Shown: piece after piece, positions 33,396 through 41,407 of the stretch
Position numbering within the stretch: the first letter of the stretch is position 1
Layout of the letters: each line of letters opens with the position of its first letter
NCBI GenBank assembly: GCA_963729695.1
Contig: CAVSOT010000009.1
Coordinates: 186,001-250,000, forward strand
Direction: 5' to 3'
Source of the DNA: PALSA-693 sp963729695
GTDB taxonomy: Bacteria; Actinomycetota; Acidimicrobiia; Acidimicrobiales; Palsa-688
DNA: 64,000 nt
Notes under the pieces: generated by a model
The model's input: the letters and a program-made list of their open reading frames with translations, nothing else
The model's database searches: none
Told to the model about the DNA's origin: nothing
Made by a program: the position numbers and the translations under genes

Positions 33396-33896
33396 TTACC
33401 CAGCCGACGCGACCGGCAATGGCCGCTTGGCCTCCTCGACCCCGGCGATTCGCACCAGCGCGTTGTAGGTGACCAGTGCGATGCCGACGTGCATGACCAT
33501 CAGCACGGCAACCGCTTTGGCCGGCTGCCCCTTGGCCAGGATCATGAGATCCGGCAGCCAGAGCACCAGCGTGACGAGGACGGCCAGGCGCAGAAACAGC
33601 CACCGAGGTGCGGAGCTGATGCGGGTCACGACCGGCCAGGCCACACAGGCGACGAGGACGCCGATCACGGTCAGCTTGGCGTAGTCGGAGAACCGGAAAT
33701 GCACGTAGCCGTGGGTCGAGGGGAACACCGCGACGCCGATTTTCACCAGGACCACATCGACGAGGAGGGACCCCACCAGGGCGACGAGGGTCGCGATGCC
33801 CAGGCGGAGCGCTGAGGGTTGACGGCGGCCGGGAGCGAAATCGACGTGCAGGTGCTCCAGGATGCGTTGCCGGGTGGGAGGGAATCGAGTTGTCAA
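33396..33896 (-). CDS. DUF6069-like four-helix membrane protein
   Basis: 166 residues from TTG 33896, supported by AAGGAG 6-7 nt upstream. Four membrane helices can be seen (LGIATLVALVGSLLVDVVLV; LTVIGVLVACVAWPVV; WLFLRLAVLVTLVLWLPDLMIL; AVAVLMVMHVGIALVTYNALV). The family name is from memory of the layout. A pair of GCTGAAAG boxes lies 107-125 bp upstream, matching those at the two-component locus, so it may belong to that regulon. Confidence 0.7.
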   Translation of the reverse strand: MTTRFPPTRQRILEHLHVDFAPGRRQPSALRLGIATLVALVGSLLVDVVLVKIGVAVFPSTHGYVHFRFSDYAKLTVIGVLVACVAWPVVTRISSAPRWLFLRLAVLVTLVLWLPDLMILAKGQPAKAVAVLMVMHVGIALVTYNALVRIAGVEEAKRPLPVASAG

Positions 33897-34002
33897 GACG
33901 TCTCCTTCGGTAGCTTCGTCGGGCGTCTCACAGCCGAGGAGGCGGGCCGGGACCCGTTTGATACCAGCTGCCCCGTTCTGCCGACCAGGTTGGCCGTTCG
34001 TC

Positions 34003-34021
34003 GCTGAAAGGCCGCTGAAAG
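34003..34021. promoter_or_regulatory. OmpR-type direct-repeat box, site A
   Basis: GCTGAAAG occurs at 34003-34010 and 34014-34021, 11 bp apart. It lies upstream of the DUF6069-like gene, just beyond the histidine kinase 3' end, and matches sites around 36.27-36.36 kb. Confidence 0.55.
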
Positions 34022-34051
34022 CGACTGGTCACATCGGGCTCGATCCCGCGG

Positions 34052-35566
34052 CTAGGACTCGGTGCTGTCGGCTGTCCGTGAGTCCCGCCCTGCAGGCGTC
34101 TCCTCGTCGGGAATGGGCAACCCGGTCTCGGAAGCAGGAAGTCGGACCTCGAAGCGCGCCCCCGCGGGGCTGTCGGTCAGGGCGATGCTGCCACGGTGGG
34201 CGATGACGATCTGCTTGGTGATCGCCAGACCGAGACCGGTCCCGCCTGCGTCCTGGCTACGCGCCTCGTCGAGCCGGGCGAAGCGCTCGAAGACCCGCTG
34301 CTGTTCATCCGCCGGGATGCCGGGACCGTCGTCCTGGACCGCCAGGAGGACGGTGCGAGCCGACGTGGAGAGCTCGACCGACACCCGGGTCGCGGCGTGG
34401 CGTTGGGCGTTGTCGATCAGGTTGCAGACCACTCGACTCAGTCCGTCCGGATCGCCCTGGACGCGACCTGCGCACACCCGGCTCAGGTCGATCGCCACCG
34501 CGCTCGTGGTCCGCCGCCGCCGGGTGTCCGCCATGATGATCTCGTCGAGGTCCACTTCCTCGATTCGGGCGGTGCCATTCTCGTCGGCGCGCGCCAACGC
34601 CAGGAGGTCCTGGATAAGGCGCTGCAAACGGCGGGACTCGTCCAGGGCATCTTCTGCGACGGCCGGCCAGGACGAGCTGTCCGGATGAGCGACCGCTACT
34701 TCCAGGGTCGCCTGGAGAGCGGCCAGTGGGCTGCGAAGTTCGTGGGACGCGTCGGCGACGAACCGCCGTTGGGCGGCTGCCGACGACTGGAGCCGGTCGA
34801 GCATCTCGTTCATGGTGCGGGCCAGTTGGGCTACCTCGTCCTGGGTGTTCGGTTCGGGAACGCGGCGGTGCAGGTCGTGGCCGGAGATGTCCGCCACCTC
34901 GGCCCGGATCATCTCTACCGGGCGCAGCGCCCGACCTCCCATCAACCAGATGAGTGCCCCCACCAGGACCACCAGTAGGGGAAGCCCGGTGGCCAGGGTC
35001 AGGCCGACGGTGGTCGTCGCCTCGTCCACCGCGTGCAGGGTGGCGGCTACGAAAACCGTGACCGGTCCTGCGAAGGTGGCGCCAGGTGGTGCCGGGAACC
35101 GTTGCGACAGGATCAGGTACGGCCCGTCATAATCCTGCTCCTTGTCGTGACCCGCGACCACCAACGTTCGCAGTGAGGGGACGACTACCCCTTCCTCGCC
35201 CGTCAGGACCCGGCTCATGGGCGTGGAGGCCAGAAGGTTGGCGCTGGTCGCGACCACCGATCCGTCGGCGGCGACGACCTGGGTGAAAGTGTCCCCCCGA
35301 CCGGACGGCAGCTCGGCGGGCAGTTGCCCCAGTCGCAGAAGGGAGGCGACGTCGTTGAGCTGCGCTTGAGCGGTGGTCTCCACCCCTTCTGTCATTGACG
35401 ACCGCAGCACCGACAACAACCCCAGCGCCCCGGCCGCCAGGGCGGCGCCGACGACCAGCACCCCGACCAGGGTGGCCCGCGCCCGGACGGAGGACAGGCG
35501 CCCCCACAGGCGCCGGAGCCGCGACCAGGGGATGGGCTCCCGTTGGCTCGCGTGTTCAGCCACCAT
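34052..35566 (-). CDS. sensor histidine kinase
   Basis: 504 residues. Membrane helices at about 31-55 and 186-208 bracket a ~130-residue extracytoplasmic sensor. A HAMP domain follows (GRALRPVEMIRAEVADISGHDLHRR). The HisKA box has H275 in DASHELRSP; ATPase motifs are N (NLIDNAQRHA), G1 (DDGPGIP), F (FERF) and G2 (GTGLGLAI). It phosphorylates the response regulator encoded just upstream, with an 11-bp overlap. The signal is unknown. Confidence 0.96.
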   Translation of the reverse strand: MVAEHASQREPIPWSRLRRLWGRLSSVRARATLVGVLVVGAALAAGALGLLSVLRSSMTEGVETTAQAQLNDVASLLRLGQLPAELPSGRGDTFTQVVAADGSVVATSANLLASTPMSRVLTGEEGVVVPSLRTLVVAGHDKEQDYDGPYLILSQRFPAPPGATFAGPVTVFVAATLHAVDEATTTVGLTLATGLPLLVVLVGALIWLMGGRALRPVEMIRAEVADISGHDLHRRVPEPNTQDEVAQLARTMNEMLDRLQSSAAAQRRFVADASHELRSPLAALQATLEVAVAHPDSSSWPAVAEDALDESRRLQRLIQDLLALARADENGTARIEEVDLDEIIMADTRRRRTTSAVAIDLSRVCAGRVQGDPDGLSRVVCNLIDNAQRHAATRVSVELSTSARTVLLAVQDDGPGIPADEQQRVFERFARLDEARSQDAGGTGLGLAITKQIVIAHRGSIALTDSPAGARFEVRLPASETGLPIPDEETPAGRDSRTADSTES

Positions 35567-36233
35567 CGACGGCCAGTCGGTACCCGACGCCGCGAAGGGT
35601 CTCTATGGCCTGGCGGTCGAAGGGCAGATCGATCTTGCGGCGCAGGTAACGAACGTAGACCTCGACGATGTTGTCATCGCCGTCGAAGTCGAAATCCCAT
35701 ACGTGGTCGAGGATCTCGGACTTGGATACCACCTGCCCGGCCCGCCGCAGGAGAAACTCCAGGAGCGAGAACTCGCGCGGGCTGAGGGCGAGCTCGTCGT
35801 TGCCGCGCCGGCAGGTGTGAGCGGCCGGGTCCAGCACCAGATCCCCCGCTTCCAGCACGCTCGGCCGGACCCGGGCCCCTCTTCGTAGCAGCGCTCGCAA
35901 GCGGGCCACCAGCACCACATACGAGAAAGGCTTGGCCAGAAAATCATCTGCGCCCGTGTCGAGGGCCTCGGCCTCGTCCCATTCTCCCGACTTGGCGCTG
36001 AGCATCAGGATCGGTGTCCAGTTGCCCTCGTCGCGGAGCGCGGCGCAGAGTTTGTAACCGTTGAGCTTGGGCAGCAGGATGTCCAGCACGATGGCGTCAT
36101 AGGGCTTTTCCCGGGCCAACCAGAGCCCGTCCTCGCCGTTGGCCGCCACGTCGACGGCGAAGCCCTCCGCCTCCAACCCCCGCTTGATGGCGGCAGCCAG
36201 TTTCCGCTGGTCCTCTACTGCCAAGATCCGCAT
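35556..36233 (-). CDS. OmpR-family response regulator
   Basis: 225 residues. The receiver domain has the acidic pair E7-D8, phospho-acceptor D51 (VLDILLP), S79 and K101 (AKPFS). The DNA-binding winged helix has LSPREFSLLEFLLRRAGQVVSK and VYVRYLRRKID. It overlaps its kinase by 11 bp. Several direct-repeat boxes lie upstream, overlapping the promoter region, so it is probably autoregulated. Confidence 0.96.
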   Translation of the reverse strand: MRILAVEDQRKLAAAIKRGLEAEGFAVDVAANGEDGLWLAREKPYDAIVLDILLPKLNGYKLCAALRDEGNWTPILMLSAKSGEWDEAEALDTGADDFLAKPFSYVVLVARLRALLRRGARVRPSVLEAGDLVLDPAAHTCRRGNDELALSPREFSLLEFLLRRAGQVVSKSEILDHVWDFDFDGDDNIVEVYVRYLRRKIDLPFDRQAIETLRGVGYRLAVDGG

Positions 36234-36248
36234 GGGCCTCGCTGTCCG

Positions 36249-36254
36249 AATATA
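36249..36254 (-). promoter_or_regulatory. -10 box TATATT of the response regulator gene
   Basis: Read leftward, TATATT (36254-36249) lies 15 bases before ATG 36233. The region where a -35 would sit (about 36272-36277) is occupied by the TTTCAG boxes, as in promoters activated by OmpR/PhoB-type regulators. Confidence 0.5.
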
Positions 36255-36267
36255 GGGCGCCGGTGAT

Positions 36268-36311
36268 CTTTTCAGTCGTCAGTTGAAAGCCCGCTGAGAG
36301 CCCGCTGAAAG
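36268..36311. promoter_or_regulatory. OmpR-type direct-repeat boxes, site B
   Basis: GTTGAAAG (36282-36289), GCTGAGAG (36293-36300) and GCTGAAAG (36304-36311) are spaced exactly 11 bp. An opposite-facing CTTTTCAGT lies at 36268-36276. They sit upstream of the response regulator gene. Confidence 0.6.
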
Positions 36312-36343
36312 GCCGGCCGTCCGTCGGTCCTGCCCACCGGGAC

Positions 36344-36378
36344 TTTTCAGCCCCCTTTCAGCGCCCCTGGCTCACACT
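36344..36378 (+). promoter_or_regulatory. activator-type promoter of the phosphodiester glycosidase gene, site C
   Basis: TTTTCAGC (36344-36351) and CTTTCAGC (36355-36362) are 11 bp apart. CACACT at 36373-36378 is a weak -10, six bases before GTG 36385. The direct repeats replace the -35, the arrangement of class II activation by an OmpR-type protein. Confidence 0.55.
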
Positions 36379-36384
36379 GCGAGG

Positions 36385-37893
36385 GTGAGCACCTCGGACG
36401 CCCATGGTCAGGCGCCCCCGCTGCCCCCCGAGTACATGGGTGGTGGACCCGACGGTGGTGGACCCGGCGGTGGTGGACCCGACGGTGGTGGACCCGGCGG
36501 TGGTGGACCCGGCGGACAACCAGGCCCGCCGGGCCGCTCGGGCCTTGATGGCCTTCCGAGTCGCCCGAGTCGTCTGAGTGGCCCGAATCGTCTGAGTGGG
36601 TCGGGTCGTCCGGGTCGTCCCGGTCGTCCGGGTCGCCCGAGTCGTCCGGGTCGCCCGAGTCGTCCGGGTCGCCCGAGTCGTCCGGGTCCCCGCACCAGTC
36701 GTCTCACCGGTCGCCGGCGGCGCAGCCGGCGCCGTTGGTGGTGGTTGGTGGTGGTTCCGGGTGTGGTTGTCGTCTTTTTCGGCTGGTCGGTGTTGGGGGC
36801 GTACAGCACGCCGGGAAATGAGAGCTTCTCGGCCAAGTGGGCCGACTGGCTGCGAGCGCACCACGCCGGGTATGTGGTCAACCACGCCGAGGCGTACTAC
36901 TACGCCCACCACGCCCCGCCCAAAGGCGGCGCCCCTTCCGCCCTCAACTCGCTGCCCACCCCCGGCCCCACCGGCCCGCTGGCGCCGCCCAAAGCGCCCA
37001 CGGCTGCGGCGCCGCCGTCGGCTGCGGCGCCTGCGGCGGTGGGGGCGAGGGCGTTGGCGGCGCCGGGGCCGGTCCCGTTGGTGGTCCGCCCGGCCCTGCC
37101 CGGCGAGGGCCAGTGGCAGCCCGTCGGCCCCCGCATCGCCGGCCAGCCCGGCCTCTACGAGGCCCAGTTCCGGGCCGACACCGTCTACACCGGCGAGATC
37201 ACCACCGCCGTGTGGGTCGACCTGCGCCTGGTCAAACTGGCCCTTATACCCGGCCTGAACGAACCGGGCGGCACCTGGCCCCACCCCCCCTACATCACCG
37301 CCGCCGAGCAGCCCTCGGTGCTGGCCGCCTTCAACGGCGGGTTCCGCTTCCAAGACGCCAAAGGCGGCTTCTACCTCGACGGGCGCACCGCCGTCGCCCT
37401 CCGCCCCGGGGCCGCCTCGCTGGTCATCTACCAAAACGGGTCGGTCAACGTCGGGGTGTGGGACGCCGATGTCACCATGGCCCCCGACGTGGTCGCCGTC
37501 CTGCAAAACCTGGTCCCCCTGGTCTACGCCGGCCAGGTGGCCGCCTCGGCCACCTACAACGACACCCGCGTCTGGGGATCCACCCTGGGCGCCTCGGTGG
37601 TGGTGGCCCGCTCCGGGGTGGGCGTCACCGCCGCCGGCGCCCTCATCTACCTGGCCGGACCCGCCCTCACCGCCAAAACCCTGGCCGAATCGCTGCAAAG
37701 GGCCGGGGCGGTACGGGCCATGACGCTCGACATCAACCCCGAATGGGTCACCTTCAACTTCTACTCCCACCCCAACCCGGCCCACCCCGACCAGATCGCC
37801 CCCTCCAAGCTCTACCCCCAAATGCAACGACCGGCCGACCGCTACCTCGGCCCCACCCCAGAATCACGCGACTTCTTCACCCTCTCCCTCTAA
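36385..37893 (+). CDS. phosphodiester glycosidase family (NAGPA/DUF2233) membrane-anchored protein
   Basis: 502 residues. The first ~110 are low complexity: GGGPD/GGGPG units (15-bp repeat near 36430-36513) and RPGRPS units (18-bp repeat near 36605-36690). A basic stretch RRRRSRRR, one membrane helix (about 117-140) and a Pro/Ala linker follow. The extracytoplasmic domain has LAAFNGGFRFQDAKGGFYLDGR and MTLDINPEWVTFNFY, the core of NAGPA-type phosphodiester glycosidases, which remove sugars from phosphodiester-linked glycans. Likely under control of the adjacent two-component system. Confidence 0.85.
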   Translation: MSTSDAHGQAPPLPPEYMGGGPDGGGPGGGGPDGGGPGGGGPGGQPGPPGRSGLDGLPSRPSRLSGPNRLSGSGRPGRPGRPGRPSRPGRPSRPGRPSRPGPRTSRLTGRRRRSRRRWWWLVVVPGVVVVFFGWSVLGAYSTPGNESFSAKWADWLRAHHAGYVVNHAEAYYYAHHAPPKGGAPSALNSLPTPGPTGPLAPPKAPTAAAPPSAAAPAAVGARALAAPGPVPLVVRPALPGEGQWQPVGPRIAGQPGLYEAQFRADTVYTGEITTAVWVDLRLVKLALIPGLNEPGGTWPHPPYITAAEQPSVLAAFNGGFRFQDAKGGFYLDGRTAVALRPGAASLVIYQNGSVNVGVWDADVTMAPDVVAVLQNLVPLVYAGQVAASATYNDTRVWGSTLGASVVVARSGVGVTAAGALIYLAGPALTAKTLAESLQRAGAVRAMTLDINPEWVTFNFYSHPNPAHPDQIAPSKLYPQMQRPADRYLGPTPESRDFFTLSL

Positions 37894-37917
37894 CCACCCC
37901 GCCACCCCCGCCACCCT

Positions 37918-37962
37918 TTTTTGGTATCTAAACCGCGTATTACGCGGTTTAGATACCAAAAA
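37918..37962. repeat. perfect 45-bp palindrome
   Basis: The 22-bp arm at 37918-37939 (TTTTTGGTATCTAAACCGCG then TA) is the exact reverse complement of 37941-37962, with a single T at the centre. It lies 24 bp after the glycosidase stop, between convergent genes, and is AT-rich amid ~70 percent GC. The T-run is on the outside left and the A-run outside right, the reverse of an intrinsic terminator on either strand. Confidence 0.92.
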
Positions 37963-38040
37963 CCAAACCAGCCACGTCCCCCCCGCCCTACCACACCCTC
38001 ACCCGGCCGCCGACGCACGCGGCCACCTCACCTCCCATCG

Positions 38041-38847
38041 TCACGCCAGGATGAACCGCTCCACCGCGTTGGCGAACCCTTCGTCCTCGTTGGAGGTCGT
38101 GACCCGCCGGGCGGCCCGCTGCACCTCCGGGCTGGCGTTGCCCATGGCGATGCTGAGCCCGGAGTCGGCGAACATCAGCACGTCGTTGGGCATGTCGCCG
38201 ATGGTGGCGATCGCCTCGGTCGGTATGTCGTACGTCTTCGACAGGTAGCGCACGACGCTCCCCTTGTTGGCGTCCGGATGGGTGATGTCGGCGTAATAGG
38301 GCTGGGAACGGGCCGCCGACACGTGGTCGCCGAACCGGGCCCGAGCGGCATCCACGGCCGCCTGGACTGCGTCGTAGTCGTCGCTCACGCCGACGAACTT
38401 GGCCACGTCGTCCAGAACCGACGCGAAGGTGTCGACCACGGTGGGCTGGAATTTGACCGTCCACGCCTCGCGGTCCACGTGCGGTCCGGCCGGGTCGCGG
38501 ACGAACCAGTCTGCTCCCTTGTAGACCCAAACGCTCAGGGCCTGGCTCTCGAGGAGATCGACGACCTGCGGGGCGATGTCCGAGGGCAGCGTGTGCTGCT
38601 CGATCACCGACATGTCCGGTCGGGTGAAGACCCCACCGTTGAAGGCGGCAATCGGCGTGCGGATGTTGAGGGGCTCGATGAGCATCGACATGCCCCGGGG
38701 CGGCCGGCCGCTAGTCACGGCGAACCGGATCCCCGCCTGATCGAGCTTTTGGACAGCAGCCACGGCGCGGTCGGTAAGCACCTTGTCCTGCGTGACCAGC
38801 GTGCCGTCGACGTCGGCGAGCAGCAACCGTATCTGGGGTGATGGCAA
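38041..38847 (-). CDS. Cof-type HAD-IIB hydrolase
   Basis: 268 residues. HAD motifs are LLLADVDGTLVTQD (nucleophile Asp), AVTSGRPPRG (motif 2), a lysine in the C2 cap-return region and TIGDMPNDVLMF (motif 4). HAD-IIB enzymes dephosphorylate sugar phosphates or related metabolites. It is convergent with the glycosidase gene across the 45-bp palindrome and divergent from rpiA. Substrate not predictable. Confidence 0.92.
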   Translation of the reverse strand: MPSPQIRLLLADVDGTLVTQDKVLTDRAVAAVQKLDQAGIRFAVTSGRPPRGMSMLIEPLNIRTPIAAFNGGVFTRPDMSVIEQHTLPSDIAPQVVDLLESQALSVWVYKGADWFVRDPAGPHVDREAWTVKFQPTVVDTFASVLDDVAKFVGVSDDYDAVQAAVDAARARFGDHVSAARSQPYYADITHPDANKGSVVRYLSKTYDIPTEAIATIGDMPNDVLMFADSGLSIAMGNASPEVQRAARRVTTSNEDEGFANAVERFILA

Positions 38848-38942
38848 ATCTCCTCCCGGATCTCTTCGTTGGTCTAGGGGTGTGGCCCCGACACGAGGGC
38901 GGTGTCGATTCCGGACGTGCCCCAGCGGCCGGATCGACCGGG

Positions 38943-38948
38943 TAGCGT
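38943..38948 (+). promoter_or_regulatory. rpiA -10 box TAGCGT
   Basis: TAGCGT lies 9 bases before ATG 38958 with no Shine-Dalgarno in between. The same hexamer precedes rpe on the other strand at 43.79 kb. Confidence 0.45.
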
Positions 38949-38957
38949 CAGCGGCCG

Positions 38958-39629
38958 ATGACCCTCGAGCAGGAGAAACAGGCCGCCGCGGTAGCTGCCG
39001 CCGCCCTGGTGGGCGACGGGATGACGGTCGGCCTGGGCACCGGTACCACGGTGGCCTACCTTCTCCCGGCCCTGGCGAGCCGATCGCTGCGTATCCGGTG
39101 CGTCACCACGTCGCCCCGGACAGAGCGCGCCGCTCGGGGACTGGGATTGCCGGTCGATCCGTTCGCGCACATCGACCGCCTCGACCTGGCCATCGACGGG
39201 GCCGATCAGATATCGCCTGACGGGTGGCTCGTCAAAGGAGGCGGAGGCGCGCACACTCGGGAAAAGATCGTGGCCGCCGCCGCGGATCGTTTCGTCGTCA
39301 TTGCCGACTCGTCGAAACCCGTCGAGTCGCTGCACGAGCCGGTCCCCCTCGAGCTGCTGCAGTTCGGGTTGAGCGCCACGATGCACCGCATCGGTCACGT
39401 CTCGCTGCGTGACTTCCCCCCGAGCCCGGACGGTGGGGCGATCGCGGACTACCACGGCCCGGTGGGGGATCCGCAGGCGCTCGCCGCCTGGTTGGGCTCC
39501 ACCCCCGGCGTCGTAGATCACGGCTTGTTCCCGCCCGCCATGGTCACGACGGTGCTGGTCGGGAGGGGCGAATCCGTCGTCCACTGGGATATCACTCCGC
39601 CGGCGGATCGGGCGCGGCCGGACGGTTGA
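38958..39629 (+). CDS. rpiA: ribose-5-phosphate isomerase A
   Basis: 223 residues. Signature loops are VGLGTGTTVAYLL, AIDGADQI and VKGGGGAHTREKIVA (catalytic Glu and Lys), and the C-terminal VDHGLFP. It interconverts ribose-5- and ribulose-5-phosphate in the non-oxidative pentose phosphate pathway. It is convergent with the leftward rpe-pgi-gnd-pgl run, so the whole 39-44 kb block serves hexose and pentose phosphate metabolism. Confidence 0.94.
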   Translation: MTLEQEKQAAAVAAAALVGDGMTVGLGTGTTVAYLLPALASRSLRIRCVTTSPRTERAARGLGLPVDPFAHIDRLDLAIDGADQISPDGWLVKGGGGAHTREKIVAAAADRFVVIADSSKPVESLHEPVPLELLQFGLSATMHRIGHVSLRDFPPSPDGGAIADYHGPVGDPQALAAWLGSTPGVVDHGLFPPAMVTTVLVGRGESVVHWDITPPADRARPDG

Positions 39630-39699
39630 TCGCAGCCTGCTCGGGCGGCGGCTGGCTCGGGTCGTTTCTCAACCATGAGGGTTGGCTCGAGGCTGTCGG

Positions 39700-40359
39700 T
39701 CAGGGAGCGGCGTCTCGGTCAGCCAGCACCAGCGATGCCGCCGCTTCGACCCGACCCGCGGGAATGGTCGTGTCACCGGCCAGCAGCCCGGCGAGCGCCG
39801 TCTTCTTGTCCCCGCCCGTGACCAACCAGAGGAGCTGCCGGGCTCGGGCCAGCGCCGGGTAGGTCAGGGTCATCCTCACCCGACCCTGATAGGGCTGGGT
39901 GAGCCCGACCAGGCGATCGGTGACCGACAGGACCGGGTCATCGGGGACGAGGGAGGCCGTGTGGCCGTCCGGGCCCAGACCGAGATGGATCAGGTCGAAC
40001 TGGTTCGGCAGCGCAGCCGCGTACGTTGCGGCGGCCCGCTCGAGGTCCTCCGCGTCGACCGGCATGGCGCGTACCTGGGCGGGGGCCGACCCCAGAGCTT
40101 CCTCGAGGTGGTGGAGGTTGCGATCGGGGTCATCCAGTGGGGCGACCCGCTCGTCCACCTGGTAGACGACCACCTTTTCCCAAGGGACCGTCTCCGAGGC
40201 CAGCGCCGCAAACATGGCCCACGGCGTGTGCCCACCGCTCACCGCAAAGTGAAAGGCGCCGCGCTCGCTTACGGCCTGCCGGGCCTGCTCGGCGACGAGG
40301 TTGGCGCCAACTTGGGCTACGGCCGCGGCGTCGCTGACGACCTGGAGCTCGTGGTGCAC
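39700..40359 (-). CDS. pgl: 6-phosphogluconolactonase
   Basis: 219 residues of the DevB/NagB-like fold: FAVSGGHTPWAMFAAL, VYQVDERVAP and HLGLGPDGHTASLVP are diagnostic. It hydrolyses 6-phosphogluconolactone to 6-phosphogluconate. It is the last gene of a leftward operon; gnd ends 9 bp upstream. Glucose-6-phosphate dehydrogenase, which would supply the substrate, is not in the window. Confidence 0.95.
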   Translation of the reverse strand: MHHELQVVSDAAAVAQVGANLVAEQARQAVSERGAFHFAVSGGHTPWAMFAALASETVPWEKVVVYQVDERVAPLDDPDRNLHHLEEALGSAPAQVRAMPVDAEDLERAAATYAAALPNQFDLIHLGLGPDGHTASLVPDDPVLSVTDRLVGLTQPYQGRVRMTLTYPALARARQLLWLVTGGDKKTALAGLLAGDTTIPAGRVEAAASLVLADRDAAP

Positions 40360-40368
40360 GATCGGGTC

Positions 40369-41397
40369 CTAGGAATGCTGTTCGGCGTGGCCGCCGAACT
40401 CGCTTCGCATCGCCGACAGGATCTTGTCCGCGAACTCCCCGAGGCCCCGTGACTCGAAGCGCTCGAACAGCGAGGCGGTGATCACCGGAGCCGGAACCCC
40501 CTCGTCGATCGCCGCGAACACGGTCCATCGGCCCTCTCCTGAGTCCGACACCCGGCCCGAGAACTCCTCCAGACCCGGCGAGCGGGCCAGGGCGTCGGCG
40601 GTGAGGTCCACCAGCCAGGATCCGACGACCGAACCCCGACGCCACAGCTCGGCCACCTCGCCGACGTCGATGTCGTACTGGTAGGCGTCGGGATCGCGGA
40701 GGGGGGTGTTCTCGGCATCCGCTATCTGGGTGGTCTTGCCGACGTTGGCGTGCTTGATGATGCTCAAGCCTTCCGCGATCGACGCCATCATGCCGTACTC
40801 CACCCCGTTGTGGACCATCTTCACGAAGTGCCCGGCGCCGTTCGGGCCGCAGTGGAAGTACCCGTCGGGAGCGGTGCCGGTCCTGGTCCGGCTCGGGGTC
40901 GGCTCGGCGCTTCCGACTCCGGGGGCGATCGACTTGAAAATCGGGTCGAGCCGGTCGACCGCCTCGTCCTCCCCCCCGATCATCAGGCAGTAGCCCCGAT
41001 CCAGCCCCCACACTCCGCCGCTCGTGCCGCAGTCGACGTAGTGGATGCCATCGGGAGAAAGCTGCTTGGCCCTGGTGATGTCGTCGCGGTAGTACGAGTT
41101 GCCCCCGTCGATGATCGTGTCGCCGGCTTCGAAGAGCGGCACCAGCTGGGCCAGGGTTTGGTCGACGATGGCCGCGGGAAGCATGAGCCACGCGGCGCGC
41201 GGCCGGTCCAACTTGGATGCGAATTCCTCCAGGGAGGATGTCCCCGTGGCCCCGGCCTCCTCGAGCTGCTTGACCGCGTCGGCGTTCACGTCGTAGACCA
41301 CGCAACGGTGCCCGTCGCGCATGAGCCGCCGTACCAGGTTGGCCCCCATCCGGCCGAGCCCGATCATGCCGAGTTGCATCGGCTTGTCAGTTGCCAT
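40369..41397 (-). CDS. gnd: 6-phosphogluconate dehydrogenase, decarboxylating (short, YqeC-type)
   Basis: 342 residues, the length of the short NAD-preferring form. Motifs are GMIGLGRMGANLVRRL (cofactor loop), VYDVN (Asp favouring NAD), IIDGGNSYYRD, CGTSGGVWG and GAGHFVKMVHNGVEYGMM with the catalytic lysine. It oxidatively decarboxylates 6-phosphogluconate to ribulose-5-phosphate. It lies 10 bp after pgi and 9 bp before pgl. Confidence 0.95.
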   Translation of the reverse strand: MATDKPMQLGMIGLGRMGANLVRRLMRDGHRCVVYDVNADAVKQLEEAGATGTSSLEEFASKLDRPRAAWLMLPAAIVDQTLAQLVPLFEAGDTIIDGGNSYYRDDITRAKQLSPDGIHYVDCGTSGGVWGLDRGYCLMIGGEDEAVDRLDPIFKSIAPGVGSAEPTPSRTRTGTAPDGYFHCGPNGAGHFVKMVHNGVEYGMMASIAEGLSIIKHANVGKTTQIADAENTPLRDPDAYQYDIDVGEVAELWRRGSVVGSWLVDLTADALARSPGLEEFSGRVSDSGEGRWTVFAAIDEGVPAPVITASLFERFESRGLGEFADKILSAMRSEFGGHAEQHS

Positions 41398-41407
41398 CTG
41401 CTGTCTC

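Noticed and set aside
36358..37827. 489-codon frame opposite the phosphodiester glycosidase gene
   Set aside because: It is a shadow of the GC-rich coding strand: Gly/Val/Asp/Arg-rich without known motifs, while the plus strand shows NAGPA motifs, a membrane helix and a promoter.
37918..37962. Ordinary intrinsic terminator
   Set aside because: The T-run precedes and the A-run follows the stem on both strands; the expected 3' U-tract is missing.
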